Shown here in pieces: positions 1-6,760 of a stretch of DNA of 31,621 bases. A program made the position numbers and the translations under genes. The notes under the pieces are model-generated. The model did no database searches and was not told where the DNA came from. It worked only from the letters and a program-made list of their open reading frames with translations. Each line of letters starts with the position of its first letter. Positions within the stretch are counted from its first letter, which is position 1. This DNA comes from a virus: IMG/VR virus record IMGVR_UViG_3300020373_000133, positions 1 to 31,621 of that record; one strand, written 5' to 3'.

Positions 1-419
1 AACTTCGTGCAGATTATAATCCAAAGGTATTAGAAGTAAATGACCAAATATTAGATATTAAACAAGAGATAGGTGATTTAAAAACTGCCTTGATAGAAAC
101 TGGAGTGGATGTTGGTCCAGCTATTTATTTAGCAAGAACATTTAATACAGATATAGATACAGTTGTTAAGTTTTTTATCTTTATTCTTATTTTTGTGTTT
201 GACCCATTAGCAGTTGCACTAGTAGTAGCTTATAATGTAGCTATAACTGGTAATAGGAAATGGGAAGTATATGGTGAGAGCGAGCGAAAAGATATTATTG
301 ATAATTCATTTAGTAAATATATTTCGCACCGCAAGGATTTTATACCAGATAAACCAAAAGTAGAAGAATCACGGGAAGAAGTACAATCAGAATCTAAAGG
401 TGGGAGAAAAGTAGTTTGA
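1..419 (+). CDS. Partial coiled-coil/membrane protein, C-terminal end
   Basis: The reading frame is open from base 3 at the window edge to the stop at 417-419, so the true start lies outside the window; a TTG at 90 is only an internal candidate. The visible 138 residues begin with a heptad-like stretch (LEVNDQILDIKQEIGDL) that looks like the end of a coiled coil. A hydrophobic segment follows (FFIFILIFVFDPLAVALVVA, in the middle of the fragment), then a charged tail rich in Lys, Glu and Arg. The combination of a long coiled coil with a single late membrane segment containing FDPLAVAL is, from my memory of marine phage proteins, common in uncharacterised phage genes, so I read it as a phage gene rather than host DNA. 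The function is unknown. The gene is followed by a hairpin and a terminator that separate it from the receptor gene. Confidence 0.6.
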   Translation, partial: LRADYNPKVLEVNDQILDIKQEIGDLKTALIETGVDVGPAIYLARTFNTDIDTVVKFFIFILIFVFDPLAVALVVAYNVAITGNRKWEVYGESERKDIIDNSFSKYISHRKDFIPDKPKVEESREEVQSESKGGRKVV

Positions 420-462
420 CGTTAAAAAATGATGTATTTAAAATTTTTAGTTTATACTTATA

Positions 463-485
463 TACGGTAGGGAAAGCCTACTGTA
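463..485 (+). other. Short RNA hairpin downstream of the partial gene
   Basis: The arms TACGGTAGG and CCTACTGTA pair over nine positions including one G-T wobble, closing a five-base loop (GAAAG). It lies 44 bases after the stop codon and 28 bases before the next terminator. There is no T run after it, so it is more likely a 3'UTR stabiliser or processing element than a terminator. The role is inferred. Confidence 0.4.
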
Positions 486-513
486 TGAATTATAAATGAT
501 GTTAACATATAAA

Positions 514-559
514 ACAAAAGGGTATTCTACATTCATTAATTTGGAGGGTACCCTTTTGT
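514..559 (+). terminator. Rho-independent terminator after the partial gene
   Basis: The perfect 11-base inverted repeat ACAAAAGGGTA (514-524) and TACCCTTTTGT (549-559) has a 24-base loop. The 3' arm carries TTTT, and because the arms also hold AAAA it could act on both strands. The loop is long for a terminator, which lowers confidence. It isolates the upstream gene from the receptor gene. Confidence 0.55.
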
Positions 560-571
560 ATTATATGAGAT

Positions 572-643
572 TTGAAAAAAATGCGGACAGGCAGTTGACG
601 CACCTGTGAAAAAATGCGTCTTAACAATAAACAACGAGGAGAC
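572..643 (+). promoter_or_regulatory. Structured leader/promoter region of the receptor gene
   Basis: TTGACG at 595-600 resembles a -35 box; the best -10 at 17-18 bases spacing (around TCTTAA, 619-624) is weak. Two inverted repeats overlap and exclude each other: ACAGG (587-591) with CCTGT (603-607), and GACGCA (597-602) with TGCGTC (615-620). The string TGAAAAAA(A)TGCG also occurs twice, near 572 and near 606. A strong Shine-Dalgarno GAGGAG lies at 636-641, seven bases before the ATG at 649. This looks like an operator or an RNA switch, but no known family is recognised. Confidence 0.4.
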
Positions 644-648
644 GTTTC

Positions 649-3471
649 ATGAAAAACAAACGTAATCTAATCTCATCGGTAATGACGATTCTGATGCCTA
701 TGTTCCTTTTCGGACAAGAAGCAGTAATTGAAGAAAAGGTAAGCACAAGCATTGGTGGAGTTGTTTCTGATGAGTCAGGGGATCCATTAGCTGGAGCTAA
801 TGTAATAGTAGTAGGAACAGATTTAGGTACAGCTTCTTTAGAAGATGGTACTTATTCCATTGAGGTTGGTGACGGTTCTTATACAATTACGGCTCAAGTT
901 ATTGGTTACGAATCATCCACTAAATCTGTTGATGTTAGTGGTGATGTAACACTCGACTTTAGCCTAGCAGTTTCAGCAGTCGAGATGTCAGCGTTGGAAG
1001 TTTTGGCTTCCCGCGCAGATGCAAAGACACCTGTTGCTTATACAACGGTAGGAAAAGAAGTATTGGAATTTCGTCTTGGTTCACAAGATGTACCAATGTC
1101 ACTTAATACTACACCAAGTGTATATGCAACACAACAAGGTGGTGGTGCGGGGGATGCCCGTATCAATGTTCGAGGTTTTAATCAACGGAATGTAGCAGTA
1201 ATGATTAACGGAGTTCCACAAAATGATATGGAAAACGGTTGGGTCTATTGGTCTAACTGGGATGGTGTGGCAGATGCTGCTCAATCTATCCAGATGCAAC
1301 GTGGTCTTAGTGCTGTAAATTTAGCTGCCCCTTCCATTGGTGGAACTATGAATATTATAACTGATCCTACTTCCCATGAAAAGGGTGGTAAGTTCAAACA
1401 AGAAGCTGGTGCAGGAGGATTCATGAAGTCTACTATAAATTATAATAGTGGTTTGATGATGGATGATAAACTTGCATTAAGTGGTACAATAGTACGAAAA
1501 ACAGGTGATGGTGTCATAGACAAGACTTGGACGGACGCTTGGGCATATTATTTTGGAGCTAGTTATCAGGCAAATAAAGATAACAGATTCGAATTATATG
1601 CAATAGGTGCACCACAACGTCATGGACATAATCTATACAAACAGAATCTTGGTGCATACGATGCCGAATTTGCTGCAAGTGTAGATGGATATGATACTGA
1701 AGCACTTGGTGAAGATGGTAAGTTCAAAGATGTTGGTAGGTTTTTTAATCAGAACTGGTCACCAATTGATCCATCATATACTGGTAAACAATACTATTAT
1801 ATGTATGGTGCAAAAACGGTAGACAGACACGATCCTAACTTCCTTAATGAACGTGAAAACTTTTTTCACAAACCATTGGTTAACTTGAATCATTTTATGA
1901 CTATCAATGACAAAACAAGACTGAGTTCAGTATTGTATTGGAGTGGTGGTTCTGGTGGTGGTACAGGTACTTATGGTAGGATTCCTACCTTAGACGCTGA
2001 TGGTACATTAGGTGGAGAGAACTATAAGTTCTATTATGGTCGTAGTCCGTGGACCCGCGATTGGAATGCACTAGTAGCTATGAATAGCGGTGATTCTGAT
2101 ACTGTCTATGTAGACAAAAGAGTAATCACACGTACACATGGTGTTGATAATAATCAATCAGTAGGTATTTTGAGGAATAGTATTAATCGTCAAAATACAC
2201 TTGGTTTGATTTCTAAACTTAATTATGATTTAAGTGATGAACTTCAATTACAAGTTGGTATTGATTGGAGAACTGCTGGTATTGAACACGCACGTGAAGT
2301 TCGTGATTTACTTGGTGGTGATTATTATATGGATTATGCTGATGATAACGCACCAGATGGTAAAAGAGTTGAGTTAGGTGATATAATCGCTTATCATAAC
2401 TCAACTACAGTTGATTGGTTAGGTGGATATGTTCAAGGAGCATATAATTCAGGACCATTAAACGCTTATGGTATGTTAGGATTAACTCAAATTGCATATT
2501 CATACCAAGACCATTTTACAGTAGCAGATGAAAAGATCACAGCTGATCCTATCTCTACTATACAATGGAAAGGTGGAGCAATGTATGATGTTACTGATGA
2601 CGTTAGTGTTTTCGGTAATTTTGGTATAGTTGAAAAACCACCCATTATGGATAATGTGATTTACTTTGATGGAACTGTTGCTTCAGATCCTGCTAATGAA
2701 AGATTCATTAGTTCAGAAGCTGGTGTAAACTATTCTGCTGGTAACTACGCAGTTAAAGTATCTGCTTACAATACAGATTGGAAAGACAGAAATCTTACCA
2801 AGTCTGTAACAAGTGGACAAGGCTCAAGTGGTGATACTGATGTTATATTCCTAAGTGGAATTAATCAGAACCATAAAGGCGTTGAAGTTGAAGCTTCCAC
2901 ACAAATCCTAGATATGCTTAGGTTGGATGCTATAGTAAGTCTTGGTAAATGGCAGTTTGACGGTGATGCTGATGGTAATTATCAAGAAGATGAGTTCAAT
3001 GATGAAGGTCAAGTCATCGGACAGACAACTACACCTTATTCTTATGCATTGGATGGTTTGAATGTAGGTGATATGCCTCAGACATCTTACGCACTTGTTG
3101 GAACACTTACTCCCATAAAGGGATTACAGTTACAGGCAATATACAATCAGTATGATGATAATTATTCTGATTGGAGTCCTGGCGCAAGAGAGTATGATGG
3201 TTCAGACGCAGATGCAGATAGAGAACAAGTATGGAAAGCACCTGGATATTCCAAAGTGGATTTACATGCTTCATATAAACTACCAATTAGTGGATATGAT
3301 GTAACTTTATTTGGTCACGTGTTTAATGCAACTGATGCAATATTTGTTCAAGATGCAGTAGATCATAGTCAGTACAATAGCTATGGAGATAAAACTCACG
3401 CAGCTCATAATGCTGAAGTATTTCTTGGTACACCAAGATACTTTAATCTAGGGTTATCCCTAAATTTCTAA
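649..3471 (+). CDS. TonB-dependent outer-membrane receptor (phage-borne)
   Basis: This complete 940-residue protein is expected in the host outer membrane, where such receptors take up siderophores, vitamins or glycans using TonB energy. Residues 1-22 form a signal peptide (cut before Gln23, FG|QEA). Residues 35-108 form a carboxypeptidase-regulatory-like beta-sandwich (GGVVSDESGDPLAGANV, then GTY). Residues 111-120 sit where Bacteroidota receptors have their TonB-box-like segment. The plug spans about 124-240 and includes RINVRGFN, INGVPQNDMENGWVYWSNW and GGTMNII. The rest is the beta-barrel, ending in Phe (LGLSLNF) as outer-membrane proteins do. The size is normal and no frame is broken. 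There is no SusD-like partner nearby, so glycan uptake is not specifically supported. The gene has a strong SD and terminators on both sides and is surrounded by phage genes, so it looks acquired from a host and kept as an independent unit. The substrate cannot be read from the sequence. Confidence 0.93.
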   Translation: MKNKRNLISSVMTILMPMFLFGQEAVIEEKVSTSIGGVVSDESGDPLAGANVIVVGTDLGTASLEDGTYSIEVGDGSYTITAQVIGYESSTKSVDVSGDVTLDFSLAVSAVEMSALEVLASRADAKTPVAYTTVGKEVLEFRLGSQDVPMSLNTTPSVYATQQGGGAGDARINVRGFNQRNVAVMINGVPQNDMENGWVYWSNWDGVADAAQSIQMQRGLSAVNLAAPSIGGTMNIITDPTSHEKGGKFKQEAGAGGFMKSTINYNSGLMMDDKLALSGTIVRKTGDGVIDKTWTDAWAYYFGASYQANKDNRFELYAIGAPQRHGHNLYKQNLGAYDAEFAASVDGYDTEALGEDGKFKDVGRFFNQNWSPIDPSYTGKQYYYMYGAKTVDRHDPNFLNERENFFHKPLVNLNHFMTINDKTRLSSVLYWSGGSGGGTGTYGRIPTLDADGTLGGENYKFYYGRSPWTRDWNALVAMNSGDSDTVYVDKRVITRTHGVDNNQSVGILRNSINRQNTLGLISKLNYDLSDELQLQVGIDWRTAGIEHAREVRDLLGGDYYMDYADDNAPDGKRVELGDIIAYHNSTTVDWLGGYVQGAYNSGPLNAYGMLGLTQIAYSYQDHFTVADEKITADPISTIQWKGGAMYDVTDDVSVFGNFGIVEKPPIMDNVIYFDGTVASDPANERFISSEAGVNYSAGNYAVKVSAYNTDWKDRNLTKSVTSGQGSSGDTDVIFLSGINQNHKGVEVEASTQILDMLRLDAIVSLGKWQFDGDADGNYQEDEFNDEGQVIGQTTTPYSYALDGLNVGDMPQTSYALVGTLTPIKGLQLQAIYNQYDDNYSDWSPGAREYDGSDADADREQVWKAPGYSKVDLHASYKLPISGYDVTLFGHVFNATDAIFVQDAVDHSQYNSYGDKTHAAHNAEVFLGTPRYFNLGLSLNF

Positions 3472-3484
3472 ATTAGTAAATATT

Positions 3485-3514
3485 ATGGGGGGTTGTAATA
3501 TATCCCCCATTTTT
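3485..3514 (+). terminator. Rho-independent terminator after the receptor gene
   Basis: The stem ATGGGGG (3485-3491) pairs with CCCCCAT (3504-3510) around a 12-base loop and is followed by TTTT. It begins 14 bases after the receptor stop codon. It is a strong GC stem in AT-rich DNA and closes the receptor transcription unit. Confidence 0.85.
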
Positions 3515-3528
3515 ACTAAAAAAAAAGC

Positions 3529-3558
3529 TTGACTCGTATAGTATTTTATTTGTATATT
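3529..3558 (+). promoter_or_regulatory. Sigma70-like promoter P1 for the phosphatase gene
   Basis: TTGACT (3529-3534), an 18-base spacer and TATATT (3553-3558). Transcription would start at about 3564-3566, on or next to the ATG at 3564, so the message is probably leaderless. The module AAGCTTGAC-x-CGTATAG is repeated at the second promoter (4177-4206). It is expected to be read by host sigma factor early in infection. Confidence 0.7.
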
Positions 3559-3563
3559 AGTAT

Positions 3564-4070
3564 ATGCAAAAGAATACTATAATTTTTGATTTAGATGGAA
3601 CTCTTGCTAATATTGATGCAAGGAAAAAGTTAGCAACCAAACCTAATGGTAAATTAGATTGGGATGTTTTCTTTTCGTCTACTAATATTTTGTTAGATGT
3701 TCCTAATGAACCAGTAGTAAAAATGGCTCAGATGTTTGCTGAGAACGGTTTTAATATTGTAATCTTTTCAGGTAGAAATGATAGAAGTTTTCATACTACC
3801 AGAAGTTGGTTATCCAGACATAGAATCCCATTTCAGAAGTTAGTTATGAGACCTGATAAGTTTCTTAATTGGGGCGAAAAGATCGCTAGTGGTAATATTG
3901 CCACTCAAGAAATGAGATTTATGCCTGATGAAATCTTAAAGAAACATATGTTAGATTTGTTTGTTGATATTGATGATGTTTTCTTAGTTGTTGATGATAG
4001 AAACAAAGTTGTAGATATGTGGAGATCATTAGGTTTAACCGTATTTCAAGTTGCTGAAGGTGATTTTTAA
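3564..4070 (+). CDS. Stand-alone polynucleotide 3'-phosphatase (T4 Pnkp phosphatase-domain type)
   Basis: The 168-residue HAD-superfamily protein corresponds in order and ending to the C-terminal phosphatase half of T4 polynucleotide kinase/phosphatase, which removes 3'-phosphates from cleaved RNA or DNA ends so that ligase can reseal them. HAD motif I is DLDGT (D9 is the nucleophile, D11 the acid/base), motif II is FSGR (S69, R71), Lys126-127 sit in the motif III area, and the acidic motif is VVDDR (D144, D145). The C-terminus, FQVAEGDF, resembles the T4 ending VASGDF as I recall it. The 5'-kinase half (P-loop GxxGxGKS) is absent. The first ATG must be the start because DLDGT begins at residue 9. 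The gene has its own promoter and is followed by tRNA-Tyr, which suggests tRNA repair. A general HAD phosphatase is the alternative. Confidence 0.8.
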   Translation: MQKNTIIFDLDGTLANIDARKKLATKPNGKLDWDVFFSSTNILLDVPNEPVVKMAQMFAENGFNIVIFSGRNDRSFHTTRSWLSRHRIPFQKLVMRPDKFLNWGEKIASGNIATQEMRFMPDEILKKHMLDLFVDIDDVFLVVDDRNKVVDMWRSLGLTVFQVAEGDF

Positions 4071-4075
4071 TTAAT

Positions 4076-4155
4076 GAGTGCGTAGTCCGATTTGGCAAGG
4101 AGAACGGCTGTAACCCGTTTTAACCATCAAGTAGGTTCGAATCCTACCGCACTCA
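4076..4155 (+). tRNA. tRNA-Tyr (anticodon GTA)
   Basis: Acceptor stem GAGTGCG (4076-4082) with CGCACTC (4148-4154) and discriminator A4155. A short D-stem starts at 4086 (TCC with GGA) with GG in the loop. Anticodon stem AACGG/CCGTT (4103-4107, 4115-4119) encloses loop CTGTAAC with anticodon GTA at 4110-4112. The variable arm is 11 bases (4120-4130), extended as expected for Tyr. T-stem GTAGG/CCTAC has loop TTCGAAT. CCA is not encoded. It starts 5 bases after the phosphatase stop codon and probably shares its transcript from promoter P1. It decodes UAU/UAC, both common in this AT-rich genome. Confidence 0.92.
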
Positions 4156-4176
4156 CAAAAAAACTAAAGAAAAAGC

Positions 4177-4206
4177 TTGACACGTATAGCTTTTTATGCT
4201 TATATT
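4177..4206 (+). promoter_or_regulatory. Sigma70-like promoter P2 for the endonuclease-like gene
   Basis: A perfect TTGACA (4177-4182), an 18-base spacer and TATATT (4201-4206). It shares AAGCTTGAC-x-CGTATAG and the spacer length with promoter P1. The predicted start of transcription is near 4213, only a few bases before ATG 4217, or about 16 bases before ATG 4229. Confidence 0.75.
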
Positions 4207-4216
4207 ATAGTAGATA

Positions 4217-4840
4217 ATGAGAGATAATATGAAAGATTTGACAAATAAAATTCAAAATTTAGGAGATCGTCGTTTTTGGGATGAATTTATTCCAGTATTT
4301 AATGACTATCTTGATCACCGTTTACGTGTAGAGAATAAGTTTAGTATTAAAAAATACAATTGTATTAAAGAGTACTATGATGGTAGTGGTTCAAATCAAT
4401 CTACTCAAGATTTTACAAAAGGTGTTGCAGGAACATTTGAATCTATCATTGAATTGATAGCTACTAATCATGCTATGGATTATTTTGCTTGTGCTTCTGA
4501 TGGTTTTGACGGTATTGATGTTGGTATAGAAAAAGAATTTAAATTAACAATGGGTTTAGGTAATTCTTGGACTGGTAATAAAAAGTCTGTTAAAGTACCT
4601 AATCACCTACTTGTAAAAATGGAAGTTGAAAATAATAAAATATCAAAGTTGGGTGTTTACGAAGCGAATTTGGATGAATGTGAAGATTCTTCTTGGTATA
4701 ATAATGGTGATGGTAAAAAAGGTAATTATACTACTTTAAGATTTCACAAAAATGATATAGATAACGTTTCTTGTATTTATGGTAACTTAATACCTAAACT
4801 TAAATGGTGTGGTGTAGAATTAGAAGAAATAACTTATTAA
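4217..4840 (+). CDS. Putative PD-(D/E)xK restriction-type endonuclease
   Basis: In this 207-residue protein, the segment GFDGIDVGIEKEFKL (97-110) gives an Asp (98 or 101) followed by E107-F-K109, the D...(D/E)xK core of PD-(D/E)xK nucleases. Glu75 in the preceding helix could be the usual N-terminal acidic residue. The stretch GNSWTGNKKSVKVPNHLLVK (115-134) and a second half with W160, repeated Gly/Lys and IYG (187-189) read like small type II restriction enzymes that I remember only in general outline. It would cut DNA in the cytoplasm; the site is unknown. No methylase is adjacent; a Dam-like methylase lies about 6 kb downstream. It is transcribed from its own promoter P2. The start could be 4217 or Met5 at 4229. 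Function is inferred from motif reading only and needs structure prediction. Confidence 0.5.
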   Translation: MRDNMKDLTNKIQNLGDRRFWDEFIPVFNDYLDHRLRVENKFSIKKYNCIKEYYDGSGSNQSTQDFTKGVAGTFESIIELIATNHAMDYFACASDGFDGIDVGIEKEFKLTMGLGNSWTGNKKSVKVPNHLLVKMEVENNKISKLGVYEANLDECEDSSWYNNGDGKKGNYTTLRFHKNDIDNVSCIYGNLIPKLKWCGVELEEITY

Positions 4841-5202
4841 TGAATAGTAATAATACTGATTATAATAAAAAACTTATAGAGTTTATGAATTATTTGGAAA
4901 ATAGATTTACAGAAGAATCTAATACACGGGATACATATCCTGATAAGTATTCTATAAAAATGATTAAAGGTCGTAGATTTGATAGAATAGTTTATGATAA
5001 TAAGTTTGATTTTAACCGTATACATTGTTTTGTAGAACGGAATACTGGTAATATTTATAAACCTGCTGGTTGGAGATCACCAAATACAAAAGGTAATTGT
5101 ATCAGAGGTTCTATATATGATAAAGAAACTTTTAAAAATGCCGACAGATTCGGTGGGTGGTTATATTTAGAAAGCTCTAATGGAGCAAGATGGCATAGAT
5201 GA
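4840..5202 (+). CDS. Conserved-looking phage protein of unknown function
   Basis: A 120-residue protein. I place the start at ATG 4840, which overlaps the previous stop as TAATG; an in-frame ATG at 4804 would lie deep inside the upstream gene. The core KYSIKMIKGRRFDRIVYDN, then HCFVERNTGNIYKPAGW and RGSIYD, resembles, from memory, a small family found in marine T4-like phages with the pattern F-(V/I)-(D/E)-R-x-T-G-(D/N)-I-x-K-(A/P)-x-W followed by RG-(N/S)-I-(F/Y)-D. No enzyme motif, membrane segment or metal site is visible. It is coupled to the endonuclease-like gene upstream and to the Lys-rich gene downstream (ATGA overlap at 5199), so all three are probably co-transcribed. Confidence 0.75.
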   Translation: MNSNNTDYNKKLIEFMNYLENRFTEESNTRDTYPDKYSIKMIKGRRFDRIVYDNKFDFNRIHCFVERNTGNIYKPAGWRSPNTKGNCIRGSIYDKETFKNADRFGGWLYLESSNGARWHR

Positions 5203-5795
5203 GTAATGTAGTAAAGGTAATTAAAAAACCTATAGCCGTTAAAAAAACTGCTAAAACAGTAGCAGTTAAAAAAATTGCTAAAATAAAAAAAGCTGGTGTT
5301 GGAAAACATTATGAAAAGATTGCAAGAAATAAATCTTTATATGGTAAAAGAATTAAACAATTAAAAGCCATTACAAACGATGAGAATTATATACCATCAC
5401 GTGGTACTACTGGAACTAAACTTGCAAATTCATATCATGATTTTATATTTAGTATGTATGGAGCTTTAATAAGTGGTAGAAAGATTACACCCAAAATGGA
5501 ATCATCTATTACAAAGATAGTTAAAACTTACGCTGATTGGTTGAAGAAAGAAAACGATCCAGAACATAAAAAGAAAAAAGAAAAATATATTGAAGATAGT
5601 TTATTTAAAATTAGTATGATTGAAAAGTTATTAGAGGAAGCTAACTATACTAGATCCTATGAATCAAATTCAAAATGGTTTTTAAATTCTATTTCCGAAC
5701 AGGTTAAAAAACGTGGTAGTTTAACTGTTAAACAGAGAAAAGCTTTAAATAAAATGTATAAACAATTTACAAAAAAAATAGAAAAGGGAAAATAA
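5199..5795 (+). CDS. Lysine-rich basic protein, unknown function
   Basis: A 198-residue protein. Residues 1-45 form a Lys/Ala/Val tail (KKPIAVKKTAKTVAVKKIAK) resembling histone H1-like tails; the rest is predicted helical and positively charged, with HKKKKEKY near the centre and KKIEKGK at the end. The tail suggests nucleic acid binding, which is inference. The start overlaps the previous stop (ATGA). No family is recognised. Confidence 0.7.
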   Translation: MSNVVKVIKKPIAVKKTAKTVAVKKIAKIKKAGVGKHYEKIARNKSLYGKRIKQLKAITNDENYIPSRGTTGTKLANSYHDFIFSMYGALISGRKITPKMESSITKIVKTYADWLKKENDPEHKKKKEKYIEDSLFKISMIEKLLEEANYTRSYESNSKWFLNSISEQVKKRGSLTVKQRKALNKMYKQFTKKIEKGK

Positions 5796-5800
5796 AATAA

Positions 5801-6232
5801 ATGGCTCGTAAGAAGAAAATAGAGTATCACTCTTATTATGAAGGACATTTACGGTATATGGCTTGTAAGGTATGTGGAAGATATCAGAATGTTGGCGAAG
5901 AAGCTATAGGAGTAAAATGTAGTAGATGTGTTAATTTTTCAGTACCATTAGAAGAAACTAAAAGTTATAAACCAACTGGTCGTCCAGCAGGATGGCATTG
6001 GATGAATGAGTTCGTAGATAAAGATGGTAATGTATTTCACAAGGGTAAAGAACAACCTAAATTGAAGGGCACGCTAAAACCTACAAAGGTTAAACCATCT
6101 AAGAAAAGAAAAAATAAACGTCGTACAAGAGAACAAATGTTAGTTGCTCGACATAAGGAAAAGAAAGTAGCTTTGAAAAAAGCAGTTAAGAAACAACAAG
6201 ACTTTCTAGATCATAATATAAATAAAGGATAA
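5801..6232 (+). CDS. Small zinc-ribbon protein with basic tail
   Basis: A 143-residue protein. Cys22-x2-Cys25 (ACKVCGRYQNVG) and Cys40-x2-Cys43 (VKCSRC) form a four-cysteine zinc-ribbon knuckle pair with 14 residues between. From about residue 85 the chain is very basic (KPSKKRKNKRRTREQ), a likely nucleic-acid-binding region. Zinc ribbons of this size occur in transcription and translation accessory proteins, but I recognise no specific family. The ATG at 5801 starts 6 bases after the previous stop. Role is unknown. Confidence 0.75.
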   Translation: MARKKKIEYHSYYEGHLRYMACKVCGRYQNVGEEAIGVKCSRCVNFSVPLEETKSYKPTGRPAGWHWMNEFVDKDGNVFHKGKEQPKLKGTLKPTKVKPSKKRKNKRRTREQMLVARHKEKKVALKKAVKKQQDFLDHNINKG

Positions 6233-6235
6233 AAA

Positions 6236-6418
6236 ATGTCAAGAAAAGAATTTGTAGAATCAAGTGGTAATTTTTCATTATATGGTGTAGCAAGATTCAC
6301 AACATATATGTTATCTGCTATAGCACTATATTTGGAAAATTTTCAAGTAGCTGCAATAGCATTTGGGTTTGGAGCCACACTTGGTTTCATTCGTAGATTA
6401 GCGAGAATTTGGGAATAA
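6236..6418 (+). CDS. Small membrane protein
   Basis: A 60-residue protein with a hydrophobic central region (residues 16-53, FTTYMLSAIALYL and VAAIAFGFGATLGFI), enough for two short or one long membrane segment, and a positively charged end RRLARIWE. It is probably in the host inner membrane. It starts 4 bases after the previous stop. Function is unknown; it is too short to assign as a holin on hydrophobicity alone. Confidence 0.65.
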   Translation: MSRKEFVESSGNFSLYGVARFTTYMLSAIALYLENFQVAAIAFGFGATLGFIRRLARIWE

Positions 6419-6419
6419 T

Positions 6420-6608
6420 ATGTCTAAAAAGAAATGGTTACAAGAAAAAGTTTTTGTAGATGAATATGGTAGAGAATATAATCTATCAGATGTTCCAATG
6501 ACTTATATGACAAGAAGTGAGTCATTTAAAAAGCAAAATTTTGATAAGAAAAAAATAAATGAACTTTATCATAAAGATAAGAATACAATAATAATTGATG
6601 GGTGTTAA
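6420..6608 (+). CDS. Small basic hypothetical protein
   Basis: 62 residues beginning MSKKKWLQEKVF and containing a conserved-looking DEYGREYNLSDVP segment. It is soluble and basic with no recognised motif. The start is two bases after the previous stop and the downstream gene starts two bases after its stop, so it sits inside a tight operon, which is the main support for it being real. Confidence 0.6.
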   Translation: MSKKKWLQEKVFVDEYGREYNLSDVPMTYMTRSESFKKQNFDKKKINELYHKDKNTIIIDGC

Positions 6609-6610
6609 TA

Positions 6611-6760
6611 ATGGCTAAAAAGAAAAAGTCTATACCGTTTCACATAGCTCATAATTATAAACAATATGAGTTAAAGGATGGTACAAAGTTTTGGGCAAAA
6701 GATGATGAATCATCTAAAGATTATATTAAATTTGTAGAGGAAAAAAATGCCAAGAAGTAA
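6611..6760 (+). CDS. 49-residue hypothetical protein
   Basis: The frame runs from ATG 6611, two bases after the previous stop, to TAA 6758-6760. It begins MAKKKKSIPFHIAHNYKQYE and ends in VEEKNAKK, and overlaps the next gene by 14 bases. It fills the operon gap exactly, and its Lys-rich start matches its neighbours. No function is recognised. Confidence 0.55.
   Translation: MAKKKKSIPFHIAHNYKQYELKDGTKFWAKDDESSKDYIKFVEEKNAKK

Noticed and set aside
1099-2404. Reverse-strand frames within the receptor gene
   Set aside because: Antisense shadows with low-complexity His/Tyr content and no start signals.
3564-4155. Integration site formed by the tRNA gene (att site)
   Set aside because: No integrase or direct repeat of the tRNA 3' end is seen in the window, and the tRNA is complete and inside a phage operon.
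4804-4839. Upstream ATG start for the 4840 gene
   Set aside because: It would extend 36 bases into the previous gene without a ribosome site, while ATG 4840 overlaps the stop codon in the TAATG manner used by many genes here.
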